A stretch of DNA of 15,053 nucleotides, taken from positions 1 through 15,053 of the forward strand of contig CALNBE010000070.1 of the NCBI GenBank assembly GCA_937874455.1, in the 5' to 3' direction. Under the pieces are notes generated by a model. The model was not told the origin of the DNA. It did no database searches and saw only the letters and a program-made list of their open reading frames with translations. Origin of the DNA: an uncultured Opitutia bacterium (GTDB taxonomy: Bacteria > Verrucomicrobiota > Verrucomicrobiia > Opitutales > UBA953). Of this stretch, positions 8,067-14,969 are shown piece after piece. The stretch's first letter is position 1. Each line of letters starts with the position of its first letter. Position numbers and translations under genes: made by a program.

Positions 8067-8957
8067 ATGCCGCTCATCGACGGAAACGCCATCGCCCAGC
8101 AAGTTCTTCAGGAAGTCAAAACCCGCGTCGCCGCCATCGCCCCGGTTGTGCCCCATGTGGCCTTTGTCCGCGTCGGCGAAGACCCCGCCTCCGTTTCCTA
8201 CGTCAACAAAAAGCAGAAGACCGCCGCCGAGGTCGGCATGAAATCCTCCCTGCAACTTTTCCCCGAAACCGTCACCCGCGAGGAACTCTTCGCCCACCTC
8301 GACGCGCTCAACGCCGATCCCTCCGTGCACGGCATCCTCGTCCAGGCTCCGCTGCCCAAACACCTCCCCGAGACAGATGTCTTCAACCGCATCGCTCCCG
8401 GCAAGGATGTGGACGGATTCACCACCGCCAACATCGGCAAACTGGTGCAAGAGCTGCCCGAGGCCTTTGCCGCTTGCACGCCCGCCGGAGTCATCGAACT
8501 GCTGCACCGCTCCGGCGTGAAAACCGCCGGCAAGCACGCCGTCGTCGTTGGCCGCAGCCTGATCGTCGGCAAACCCGCCTCACTGCTGCTCGTCGCCAAG
8601 GGCACCGATGCCACCGTCACCGTCTGCCACTCGCGCACCGCGGATCTCGGCGAAATCACCCGCCAGGCCGACATCCTCGTCGCCGCCATCGGCAAGCCGC
8701 GTTTCATCACCGGCGACATGGTCAAGGAGGGAGCGGTGGTGATCGACGTGGGCATCAACCGCATCCCCGACGCCTCGCGCAAAACCGGCTACCGGCTGGT
8801 CGGCGATGTCGATTTTGACGCGGTCGCACCCAAGGCCAGCCTCATCACCCCGGTGCCGGGCGGCGTCGGCCCGATGACCGTCGCCATGCTGATGAAAAAC
8901 ACCCTGCGGGCTTGCGAACACGCAATTCGTCCGCCATCCGTTTCCTTCGCTTCCTGA
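8067..8957 (+). CDS. folD: Bifunctional methylenetetrahydrofolate dehydrogenase/cyclohydrolase FolD
   Basis: This 296-residue cytosolic enzyme oxidises 5,10-methylene-THF with NADP and hydrolyses the methenyl form to 10-formyl-THF. Catalytic Tyr45 and Lys49 lie in SYVNKKQ. Other family blocks are LVQAPLPKHLP (91-101), GKDVDGF (112-118), the nucleotide-binding GRSLIVGKP (162-170), VIDVGINR (225-232) and TPVPGGVGPMT (261-271). All key residues are present and length is normal. It makes the 10-formyl-THF used by PurH, encoded 1.6 kb to the right on the other strand. Its TGA overlaps the next start codon by one base (TGATG). The short Arg/Pro/Ser-rich tail after residue 283 is not conserved. Confidence 0.96.
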   Translation: MPLIDGNAIAQQVLQEVKTRVAAIAPVVPHVAFVRVGEDPASVSYVNKKQKTAAEVGMKSSLQLFPETVTREELFAHLDALNADPSVHGILVQAPLPKHLPETDVFNRIAPGKDVDGFTTANIGKLVQELPEAFAACTPAGVIELLHRSGVKTAGKHAVVVGRSLIVGKPASLLLVAKGTDATVTVCHSRTADLGEITRQADILVAAIGKPRFITGDMVKEGAVVIDVGINRIPDASRKTGYRLVGDVDFDAVAPKASLITPVPGGVGPMTVAMLMKNTLRACEHAIRPPSVSFAS

Positions 8958-9646
8958 TGGACGATCCCGCCTCCAGTCAACCTCCGCCGCTGCCCGCGCC
9001 GCCGTCCACTGCGACCGAGCTGCAACTCCCGCACCCGGCACCCTTGTTCTGGCGCATCACCGCCTACCTGATCGACTGGAGTATCGCCACCGTCGCCGTG
9101 CTCCTGCTGCTCCGCTGGACCATTCCCAGCGAACACCCCACCGCGCTCGCCGATTTCCAAACTTGGATCTCCGAGACTTATCACGGCTACATGGCGCTCT
9201 TCAGCGCGTCCCACTCCCCGCCTTCCTCTGCAACAATTCAGGCTTTCGCGGAAAAGGCCGCCCAGATGCCGCAGACCGTCCAAGACCTGCTCGCCTATGT
9301 CGCCATGGTGCAAACGCTTTTCTTTTGGGCCTTTTTCACCCTGAGCGAATATTTCACCGACGGTGCCTCATTGGGCAAACGCATCTGCAATCTCCGCGTC
9401 GCCAGCGTCAGCGGGTTTGGCCGTCCGGGGTTTTTCGACACTTTTTTCCGTTCCGGATGGAAGGCCGTTTTCTTTTGCTCCTCCAGCCTGCCGCTGCTGC
9501 TCATCGGTGCCATTGACGCCCACGTCCCGCTCTTCAACAAACGCCGCCGCAGCTGGCACGACATGATCTCCCGCACCGAGGTGGTCGATGCCCGCACCGA
9601 TCCCTGGCTCGGCGACACCGTCGAGGAGGAAGACGACGTTTTCTAA
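8957..9646 (+). CDS. RDD-family integral membrane protein
   Basis: The 229-residue product starts at the ATG overlapping the folD stop. A longer in-frame reading from 8912 would overlap folD by 46 bases and only adds residues without family similarity. The cytosolic N-terminus (residues 1-28) is rich in Pro and Ser. RITAYLIDW at 33-41 supplies the family Arg and first Asp inside helix 1. A second helix ends in FTDGASLGKRICNLRV, with the second Asp and the family GKR-like turn. The third helix includes LPLLLIGAI, and the segment KRRRSWHDMIS is the usual C-terminal RDD block. The protein ends in an acidic tail (EEEDD). Function is not established; RDD proteins have been linked to transport. The one-base overlap suggests coupled translation with folD. 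Confidence 0.85.
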   Translation: MDDPASSQPPPLPAPPSTATELQLPHPAPLFWRITAYLIDWSIATVAVLLLLRWTIPSEHPTALADFQTWISETYHGYMALFSASHSPPSSATIQAFAEKAAQMPQTVQDLLAYVAMVQTLFFWAFFTLSEYFTDGASLGKRICNLRVASVSGFGRPGFFDTFFRSGWKAVFFCSSSLPLLLIGAIDAHVPLFNKRRRSWHDMISRTEVVDARTDPWLGDTVEEEDDVF

Positions 9647-9679
9647 CATTTCAATTCAGCAATCCTCACACTGCACAAC

Positions 9680-10366
9680 ATGCACCGTTCCCCACTGCCT
9701 CGTCTCGCTTTTCTCGCCGCTTCCTGCCTGCTTCCCGCAGCCGCCTTTGCCCTGAGCGATCCCCACTGGGACCGCCAGCAATATATTCGCGACCTCGACC
9801 CAGAGGAAGATTCCCATCGCGAATCCGGTCACCGGCTGGAGGTAGGATTGACTGCCTCTTACATTTTCGACCTTGGAAGCGATGCCAAAAATCAGGAGGG
9901 CTGGGGCGCCTCGTTGAGTTTGCTTGCCCTGCCCAAGCGCGACCCCGAATACCAAAAATGGCAAATGATGTTCGGCGGCGAATTCTACGGTTTCAGCACC
10001 GAGGGCGATGTCTGGCACGGCGGCACCAAGTTTCAGGAGAGCATCGACTCCGGGGTCATTCTTTTAAATTTTGGCGGCACCTACGATCTGACCGAATGGC
10101 TCTCCATCGGCGCGCTGGTCGGCACCGGCATGGGTGGCTCCTACGGCGAGACCAAGAGCACTTTGGGCAAAGAGCGCAACGGCAACTGGAACTACGCCCT
10201 CCAAATCAAACCCATGGTCGCCGTCCACCTCTCCGATTCCGCCTCCCTTTACGCGGCCTATCGCTTCGCGTATATCGGCCCCATGTATCGCACGGAGCTG
10301 ATCGGTTATGACACAGTGACGATGCTGCACCAGTCCGCCGAAATCGGTTTCACCTGGCGTTTCTAA
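9680..10366 (+). CDS. Exported protein, probable outer-membrane beta-barrel
   Basis: This 228-residue protein has a signal peptide: a basic start, a hydrophobic core from LAFLAA to PAAAF, and a likely signal-peptidase I site after AFA near residue 24. The mature part alternates hydrophobic and polar residues in strands (LEVGLTASYIFDL, WGASLSLLAL, WQMMFGGEFYGF, LNFGGTYDL, YALQIKPMVAV, LYAAYRFAYIG) joined by Gly/Asp turns. It ends AEIGFTWRF, and a terminal Phe on an amphipathic last strand is the classic signal for barrel assembly. Counting strands suggests a small barrel of about 8-10. No specific family is recognised. The gene begins 33 bases after the RDD gene and probably shares its transcript, which ends at the terminator at 10442-10467. 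Confidence 0.75.
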   Translation: MHRSPLPRLAFLAASCLLPAAAFALSDPHWDRQQYIRDLDPEEDSHRESGHRLEVGLTASYIFDLGSDAKNQEGWGASLSLLALPKRDPEYQKWQMMFGGEFYGFSTEGDVWHGGTKFQESIDSGVILLNFGGTYDLTEWLSIGALVGTGMGGSYGETKSTLGKERNGNWNYALQIKPMVAVHLSDSASLYAAYRFAYIGPMYRTELIGYDTVTMLHQSAEIGFTWRF

Positions 10367-10441
10367 ATGGCTCGGGCCCGGCGGAGAAAATTTCCTTCGC
10401 GGCACCGGTCTTCGTGCAAACCAAACGCATGAAAACGCGCG

Positions 10442-10467
10442 CCCGGACTCGATCGTCCGGGTTTTTT
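10442..10467 (+). terminator. Rho-independent terminator ending the rluB-folD-RDD-barrel cluster
   Basis: CCCGGAC (10442-10448) pairs with GTCCGGG (10455-10461) around a 6-nt loop and is followed by six T. There is no T run on the reverse strand. It lies about 75 bases after the stop of the barrel gene. Confidence 0.88.
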
Positions 10468-10475
10468 CTGCCCTG

Positions 10476-10507
10476 TAATAAAAAACGCACCCCGAAGGAT
10501 GCGTTTT
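10476..10507 (-). terminator. Rho-independent terminator of purH with a UUCG loop
   Basis: On the minus strand AAAACGCATCC pairs with GGGTGCGTTTT through an 11-bp stem with one T-G wobble. It is closed by the very stable C(UUCG)G tetraloop and followed by a T-rich tract. It begins about 27 bases after the purH stop. Confidence 0.92.
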
Positions 10508-10533
10508 GCCGGAAGGAAAATTTCCTTCGCGGC

Positions 10534-12078
10534 TTAGTGCCGGAAATGGCGCATGCCGGTGAAGACCATCGCCATGTTGTTGGCGTCGGCGGCGGCGATC
10601 ACTTCCGCGTCGCGCACCGAGCCGCCGGGCTGGATGGCGGCCACCGCGCCGGCCTGCGCCGCGGCAATCAAGCCGTCGGCGAAGGGGAAAAATGCGTCCG
10701 AGGCAATGATCGAGCCTTGCAGCGGCAATCCCGCTTCGCCCGCCTTCCACACGGCGATGCGCGAGCTGTCCACCCGGCTCATTTGCCCCGCGCCCACGCC
10801 CAGCGTGCGCTCGCGTCCGGCATAGACAATGGCGTTTGACTTCACATGGCGCACCACGCGCCAGCCAAAGAGCAGCGCCTCCATTTCCTCCGCGCTCGGC
10901 TGCCGCTTGGTCACGACCTTGAAATCCTTCGGATTGATCGGGCGCTGGTCGCGGTCCTGCATCAACACGCCGCCGATCACGCTGCGGACTTCGCGCAGGG
11001 TGTCGGCGCGCAGGCCGACGCTGGCCTTCATCAGGCGGAGGTTTTTCTTCCTCCCGAAAATCGCCAGGGCCTCGGGGGAAAATTCCGGCGCGATGATCAC
11101 CTCGGAGAAAATTTCCGCGATGGCCTGCGCCAGCGGCTCATCCACCGTGCGGTTGGCGATGATGATGCCGCCGAAGGGAGCCTGTTTGTCGGTTTCAAAA
11201 GCTTGATGCCACGCCTCGACGAGCGTCGGCGCGCTGGCCACGCCGCAGGGATTGGTGTGCTTGAGGATCGCCACCGTGGGCTTCTCAAACTCGCCGATCA
11301 GGTAGGTGGCGGCGGTGATGTCGAGGATGTTGTTGTAACTTAATTCCTTCCCCTGCAACTGGGTAAAGGCGTCGTGAAAACTGCCGTAAAGCGCGGCCTT
11401 CTGGTGGGGGTTTTCGCCGTAGCGCAGCGTCTGGGCGCGGGGGAAATTCAGGTTGAGCTGGCGCGGCAGGCCGAAAATTTCTCCCGACTGCGGCTCGGCC
11501 TGGGATTCCAGATAGTTGGCAATCGCCGCGTCATAAGCCGCCGTGCGATGGAAAACTTTCAGGGCCAGTTCGCGGCGCAAAGCGGCAAAGGCTTCCGGCT
11601 GGTCCATCACCGCCAGCACGCGGTCGTAGTCGGCGGGATCCGTCACCACGGCCACCGCGGCATGGTTTTTCGCCGCGCTGCGGAGCATCGACGGGCCGCC
11701 GATGTCGATGTTCTCAATCGCGTCCTCGAAGGTGCAGTCGGGCTTCGCCACCGTTGCCTCGAAGGGATACAAATTCACCACCACGATGTCGATCAGCGCG
11801 ATGCCGAGTTCCTTCGCCTGGGCCAGATGCTCCGCCGAATCGCGCCGGCACAGCAGGCCGCCGTGCACTTTCGGATGCAGGGTTTTCACGCGGCCTTCCA
11901 TGATTTCCGGGAAACCGGTGTGCTCGCTCACATCCGTCACGGGCAGCTGGTTTTCCCGCAGGAGTTTGGCCGTGCCGCCGGTGGAAAGCAGCGTGTAGCC
12001 GTGTTGTTCAACGAGCGCCTTGGCAAACGGCACGAGACCGGCCTTGTCGCTCACGGACAGGAGTGCGAACTTGGACAT
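10534..12078 (-). CDS. purH: Bifunctional AICAR formyltransferase/IMP cyclohydrolase PurH
   Basis: This 514-residue cytosolic enzyme carries out the last two steps of de novo IMP synthesis: formylation of AICAR with 10-formyl-THF, then ring closure. The N-terminal cyclohydrolase (MGS-like) domain has STGGTA at 32-37 and GRVKTLHPKVHGG at 62-74. The transformylase domain has RYGENPHQ at 219-226, the catalytic Lys-His in KHTNPCG (273-279) and FGGIIIAN. The C-terminal blocks SNAIVYA, GAGQMSRVDSS and SDAFFPF are intact, as is the ending TGMRHFRH. Length is typical and nothing is missing. It is transcribed alone on the minus strand, with its own terminator and a divergent gap shared with the lipoprotein gene. 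Confidence 0.97.
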   Translation of the reverse strand: MSKFALLSVSDKAGLVPFAKALVEQHGYTLLSTGGTAKLLRENQLPVTDVSEHTGFPEIMEGRVKTLHPKVHGGLLCRRDSAEHLAQAKELGIALIDIVVVNLYPFEATVAKPDCTFEDAIENIDIGGPSMLRSAAKNHAAVAVVTDPADYDRVLAVMDQPEAFAALRRELALKVFHRTAAYDAAIANYLESQAEPQSGEIFGLPRQLNLNFPRAQTLRYGENPHQKAALYGSFHDAFTQLQGKELSYNNILDITAATYLIGEFEKPTVAILKHTNPCGVASAPTLVEAWHQAFETDKQAPFGGIIIANRTVDEPLAQAIAEIFSEVIIAPEFSPEALAIFGRKKNLRLMKASVGLRADTLREVRSVIGGVLMQDRDQRPINPKDFKVVTKRQPSAEEMEALLFGWRVVRHVKSNAIVYAGRERTLGVGAGQMSRVDSSRIAVWKAGEAGLPLQGSIIASDAFFPFADGLIAAAQAGAVAAIQPGGSVRDAEVIAAADANNMAMVFTGMRHFRH

Positions 12079-12200
12079 AAGCCGGAACGGTTTTAACCGC
12101 TCCCGCCGGGAAGCAAGGGAATTTTAAAAGTAAATCCCAGTGACCAATGGCTTGTTTGTAAAATTGACTAAAGAAAGGCCGATTGTTCATTTCTCCCCCA

Positions 12201-12767
12201 ATGCTCTGCCTGCCCGCCTTCCCTTCCCGGCATTTTTGCCCCCGAACGCTAAAAGCCCTTCTGCCGCTGCTCGGCATGATTTTTTTGCTAACTGGATGTC
12301 AGACAACGTCCATGACGCCGATTCGCACATCGAGCACTGGCAAGCTACAGGAAAACCAAGCCGTTTACATTGCGACTCCGGCCAACGGCACTTACGGGAG
12401 CAAGGTTTATCAAGGAAGCGGGAACGCTGTCGTCGTAGCCTTCGAGCGAGCTTTTTCACCACATACCACATTCACGATGCAGGGCCCGGTCGCAATGTCC
12501 CTTTCTGACATTTTGGCGGACGCGAAATTAAAGCGCTGTGCCTATGCGGTTCAGCCAAAAATCACCCACTGGGAAGATCGGAATACCGAATGGTCCGGTA
12601 TTCGGGATAAAATGAGCTTGTTTGTTCGTGTCTTTCGTGTGGCGGACAGTCGGGAAATTTTTAGCGCCGAAATTCAGGGGAAATCGAGTTACTTTACTTT
12701 CGGAGGAGATCACCCCGAGGATTTGTTGGCGGAGCCGGTGGATGAGTTCGTGCAGTCACTGTACTGA
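12201..12767 (+). CDS. DUF4823-like lipoprotein
   Basis: From the ATG at 12201 the product has 188 residues. An in-frame TTG at 12183 would add six residues and cannot be excluded. A signal peptide with a Leu-rich core ends in the lipobox LLTGC, giving lipidated Cys33. The mature part resembles DUF4823 lipoproteins. It has AVYIATPANGTYGSKVYQGSG, then VVVAFERAF, then the most typical block, ITHWEDRNTEWSGIRDKMSL (with YAVQPK just before it). The C-terminus reads GKSSYFTFGGDHPEDLLAEP and FVQSLY. The role is unknown; it is presumably anchored in the outer or inner membrane facing the periplasm. The gene is visibly less GC-rich than its neighbours, with many AT-ending codons, which hints at later acquisition. 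No family other than DUF4823 suggests itself. Confidence 0.75.
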   Translation: MLCLPAFPSRHFCPRTLKALLPLLGMIFLLTGCQTTSMTPIRTSSTGKLQENQAVYIATPANGTYGSKVYQGSGNAVVVAFERAFSPHTTFTMQGPVAMSLSDILADAKLKRCAYAVQPKITHWEDRNTEWSGIRDKMSLFVRVFRVADSREIFSAEIQGKSSYFTFGGDHPEDLLAEPVDEFVQSLY

Positions 12768-12842
12768 GCAGCCCGTCATTTCCTTGGCCCGCCCCGTCTT
12801 GTCCGTTGCCTTTGCCTTTTTCCTTCGGCAAAGTCCTCCGCC

Positions 12843-13359
12843 ATGAAACGCTTGATTGTGGACATGGACGGAGTTGCTGGCGGATGTTTACCCGCAGTTT
12901 CTGGACTGGTGTGAACGCGACACCGGCACCCGCCCTTCCCTCGCCGCCGCCGCGGGTAAATCCGAGCTGGAGGCGTTCCCCCGCGCACCGGAATACGTCC
13001 GCACGCCGGGCTTTTTCCGCACCCTCCCAGTGATGCCGGACAGCCGGGAAATACTCGCCGCGCTCAACCAGCGCTACGAGCTGTTCATCGTTTCCTCCGC
13101 CACCGAATACCCGCAAAGCCTCCCCGAAAAACAGGCCTGGCTCGGCGAGCACTTCCCTTTCATTTCCTGGCGGCAAATGGTCTTTTGCGGCTCCAAACGC
13201 ATCGTCAGCGGCGACATCATGATCGACGATCATTTTAAAAACCTCGATTTCTTCCCCGGCCAAACCCTCCTCTTCACCCAGCCGCACAACCAGCTCGCGC
13301 CCGCCGGACGCCACACTCGCGTCCACACCTGGTCCGACATCGCCCGCTTGCTGGGCTGA
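12843..13359 (+). pseudogene. 5'(3')-deoxyribonucleotidase (NT5C-like, HAD fold) broken by a +1 frameshift
   Basis: The ATG at 12843 starts MKRLIVDMDGV, the HAD nucleophile motif with Asp7 and Asp9. It then runs out of frame and stops at 12912-12914. The next frame continues exactly where the family should, LADVYPQFLDW, up to the TGA at 13357-13359. Removing one base (for example G12876) restores DMDGVLADVY and a product of about 171 residues. The downstream frame holds the rest of the fold: AFPRAPEYVRTPGFFRTLPV, ELFIVSSATEYP, WRQMVFCGSKRIV and the metal-binding GDIMIDDHFKNLDFF. An intact enzyme would dephosphorylate deoxynucleoside monophosphates. A TTG at 12856 could start the long frame but would omit the nucleophile. 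Either the gene is freshly inactivated or the base is a sequencing error, since the rest is well preserved. Confidence 0.85.
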
Positions 13360-13449
13360 ATCCAGCCTGGCCAACGACCGAATAACGCCGCTCTGATCGC
13401 TCTTATTTCTCCGGGGAAATTCCGCCCCGAAAACTTTCCTCCACACCAA

Positions 13450-14175
13450 CTACCCGATCGCCTCTTTTTGCAGACGGAAAATTGTCTGCAGTCCCTGCTG
13501 GGCTAGGCCGATCATGGTTTGCAATTGCGCGGCGTCAAAAGTCGCCTCCTCGCCAGCGCTCTGCACTTCGACAAATTTTCCTCCGCCAGTCATCACGATG
13601 TTGGCGTCCACCGAAGCATCCTTGTCCTCCAGATAATTCAAATCCAGCACCGGCGTGTCCTGATAGACCCCGACGCTTACCGCGCCGACACTGTCCACAA
13701 AGGGCGACTCCTTGATTTTCCCCGCCGCCATGAATTTTTTCACCGCCAGTTGTGCCGCCACATAGGCACCGGAAATCGACGCAGTTCGCGTGCCTCCGTC
13801 GGCCTGCAGCACGTCGCAATCGATCCACAACGTCAACCCCTCCAGCTTGCTCAAATCCAGCACCGCCCGGAGCGCCCGCCCGATCAGACGCTGAATTTCC
13901 ACCGTGCGTCCGTCCAGCCGCCCCTTGGCAATATCCCGCTGTTTGCGGTCGAGCGTCGAATACGGCAGCAGCGAATATTCCGCCGTCAGCCAGCCGCCCT
14001 TCACGCCCTGCTGCTTCATCCAGCTCGGCACTTTTTCCTCCAAGCTCGCGGCGCAAATCACCCGGGTGTCGCCAAAGGCGGCCAGCACCGAACCGGCGGC
14101 ATGCGGTGCGATGCCCGGAGTAAAACTGACCGGACGGAGTTGATTGGCAGTGCGATTGTCGGGACGAATGAGCAT
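13450..14175 (-). CDS. rph: Ribonuclease PH
   Basis: This 241-residue phosphorolytic 3'-5' exoribonuclease trims tRNA 3' ends using inorganic phosphate and works as a hexamer. Family blocks include R-P-D-N-R at 4-8, GDTRVICAAS at 35-44, and EYSLLPYSTLDR at 66-77. GRLDGRTVEIQRLIGRALR follows at 85-103, with the phosphate-binding arginines. DCDVLQADGGTRTASISGA at 119-137, VGVYQDTPVLDLNYLED and NIVMTGGGKFVEVQ complete the set. Length is normal. The ATG is chosen because the family N-terminus begins a few residues before RPDNR. It is monocistronic here and convergent with the broken nucleotidase gene, and only a weak hairpin separates them. Confidence 0.95.
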   Translation of the reverse strand: MLIRPDNRTANQLRPVSFTPGIAPHAAGSVLAAFGDTRVICAASLEEKVPSWMKQQGVKGGWLTAEYSLLPYSTLDRKQRDIAKGRLDGRTVEIQRLIGRALRAVLDLSKLEGLTLWIDCDVLQADGGTRTASISGAYVAAQLAVKKFMAAGKIKESPFVDSVGAVSVGVYQDTPVLDLNYLEDKDASVDANIVMTGGGKFVEVQSAGEEATFDAAQLQTMIGLAQQGLQTIFRLQKEAIG

Positions 14176-14373
14176 GACCGAGCATTAAGCGCACCCCGCC
14201 CCGCAAAGACAAGGAAAGAGAGGCCCTGTAGGGGTGGATGGTAAACACGATTAACAAGCGGAGGACGGGAAGTCGCGCAAAGAAAATGGCAAGCAAAGGA
14301 AACCGGCCCAACGGAATCTTCCTCAAAAAGAAAATCCGCAAATTTCCCTCTTTCGATTGCCCTCCCACAAAAA
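14176..14373. other. Leader region of rph, no gene seen
   Basis: This stretch of nearly 200 bases lies between the rph start and the tRNA-type terminator. Open frames here are shadows without family similarity. It should contain the minus-strand rph promoter, but I cannot point to a convincing -35/-10 pair. It marks the last ordinary chromosomal DNA before the island edge. Confidence 0.5.
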
Positions 14374-14397
14374 GGGCTCCCCGATGACAGGGAGCCC
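14369..14397 (-). terminator. Terminator following the tRNA fragment
   Basis: GGGCTCCC (14374-14381) and GGGAGCCC (14390-14397) form an 8-bp stem with an 8-nt loop. On the minus strand the stem is followed by TTTTTG. It begins 3 bases after the CCA end of the tRNA fragment, so it looks like the original terminator of that tRNA gene. Confidence 0.8.
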
Positions 14398-14400
14398 AAA

Positions 14401-14428
14401 TGGCGGAGAGGAAGGGATTCGAACCCAC
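14401..14428 (-). other. 3' fragment of a tRNA-Ser-type gene, probable island attachment site
   Basis: Read on the minus strand, this is a T-loop TTCGAAT, T-stem side CCCTT, acceptor strand CCTCTCC, discriminator G and encoded CCA. An acceptor ending CCTCTCC with discriminator G is typical of serine tRNAs. The T-stem 5' side reads GTGGG. It gives three G-C pairs, then a U-U mismatch and a G-U pair with CCCTT, and no matching GGAGAGG 5' acceptor strand occurs upstream. The tRNA is therefore cut within the T-arm. Integrases commonly recombine at this place, leaving a duplicated tRNA 3' end at one edge of an island. The anticodon cannot be determined. Confidence 0.72.
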
Positions 14429-14491
14429 AGCGCTCGATGCGGCTAAGTTGCTAGTCTCTATGGACTTTGTTGATTGTTAGATTTTTAGAAG

Positions 14492-14562
14492 TGGCAACTT
14501 TTGGCAACTCTTGGCCGCCAAGGGAAGCCAAAAACACCTTTTCTGGCAACTTTCTGGCAACT
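14492..14562. repeat. Four TGGCAACT repeats in two pairs, possible integrase arm sites
   Basis: TGGCAACT occurs at 14492-14499, 14502-14509, 14544-14551 and 14555-14562, all in the same direction. Start-to-start spacing within pairs is 10 and 11 bases, about one helical turn, and the pairs are about 42 bases apart. They lie roughly 65-135 bases inside the presumed attachment site. Arm-type binding sites of tyrosine recombinases often have this arrangement. No recombinase gene is visible in the window, so the role is inferred. Confidence 0.7.
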
Positions 14563-14582
14563 GGCGTTGAAGCAGAAACGCG

Positions 14583-14969
14583 TCACTGCCACCCCTTGCC
14601 CGCATGCCATTGCTGGAGATTGGGACGGCGCACAGGACCGACAAATTCCCGCAGAGTCTCCATCAATATCGGGAAGTTTTCCGGTGGGCCCTGGAGTGCA
14701 TTGCGCACAAGAAAGGCCTGCCATTGAATTTGTCGCTCGATGTCGTTTACGTAAGCAGAAGCAAACGGCAGCAACTCTCCATTCAACTCGGTTCCCCGCC
14801 GGAGAAAAGTCGCCGCAATGGCGCGGTGCAGCATGTTCCCGTCGAAATCAAATCTCCGGGACAAAAACCACAAATCGTGAAAATCCTTCATCCGCGTGTT
14901 GCGTGGGCCAATTGACACGATGGCTTCAAATTTTTCGGCAACGACAGTATAAACCGGATACGCCCTCAA
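14583..14969 (-). pseudogene. AbiEii-like nucleotidyltransferase toxin, 5'-truncated
   Basis: The minus frame ending at TGA (14583-14585) gives about 127 residues similar to the C-terminal half of AbiEii/AbiGii nucleotidyltransferase toxins. These include RAYPVYTVVAEKFEAIVS, the diagnostic RMKDFHDLWFLS, then AIAATFLRRGTEL and WQAFLVRNAL, ending LREFVGPV. The N-terminal nucleotidyltransferase core, with its Gly-Ser and metal-binding acidic residues, is absent. A GTG at 14988-14990 could open the frame, but the eight residues it adds are unrelated and are out-of-frame reading of the neighbouring nuclease scrap. No AbiEi antitoxin is seen. Full-length members are roughly twice this size, so the gene is a remnant of an abortive-infection or toxin-antitoxin module inside the island. 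Confidence 0.78.

Larger units (their letters stand above)
10386..10533. repeat. 18-bp direct repeat flanking a pair of opposed terminators
   Basis: The 18-mer GAAAATTTCCTTCGCGGC occurs exactly at 10386-10403 and again at 10516-10533, 130 bases apart. The copies lie on either side of the two terminators, and the second abuts the purH stop codon. The second copy also sits in a near-perfect palindrome at 10513-10529 (GAAGGAAA, A, TTTCCTTC). Confidence 0.8.

Noticed and set aside
12810..12833. Hairpin CTTTGCC/GGCAAAG before the nucleotidase start as a terminator
   Set aside because: A 7-bp stem with a 10-nt loop, but neither strand has a following T run.
13412..13429. CGGGG/CCCCG hairpin between the nucleotidase remnant and rph as a terminator
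   Set aside because: The stem is only 5 bp and the flanking T-rich sequence is weak on both strands.
14401..14490. A complete tRNA-Ser gene
   Set aside because: No GGAGAGG 5' acceptor strand, no D-arm or anticodon arm is found upstream, and the T-stem is mismatched, so only the 3' end is present.
14492..14562. The TGGCAACT repeats as a CRISPR array
   Set aside because: Repeats are only 8 bases with 2-3 base or 34-base gaps, and no cas gene is seen.
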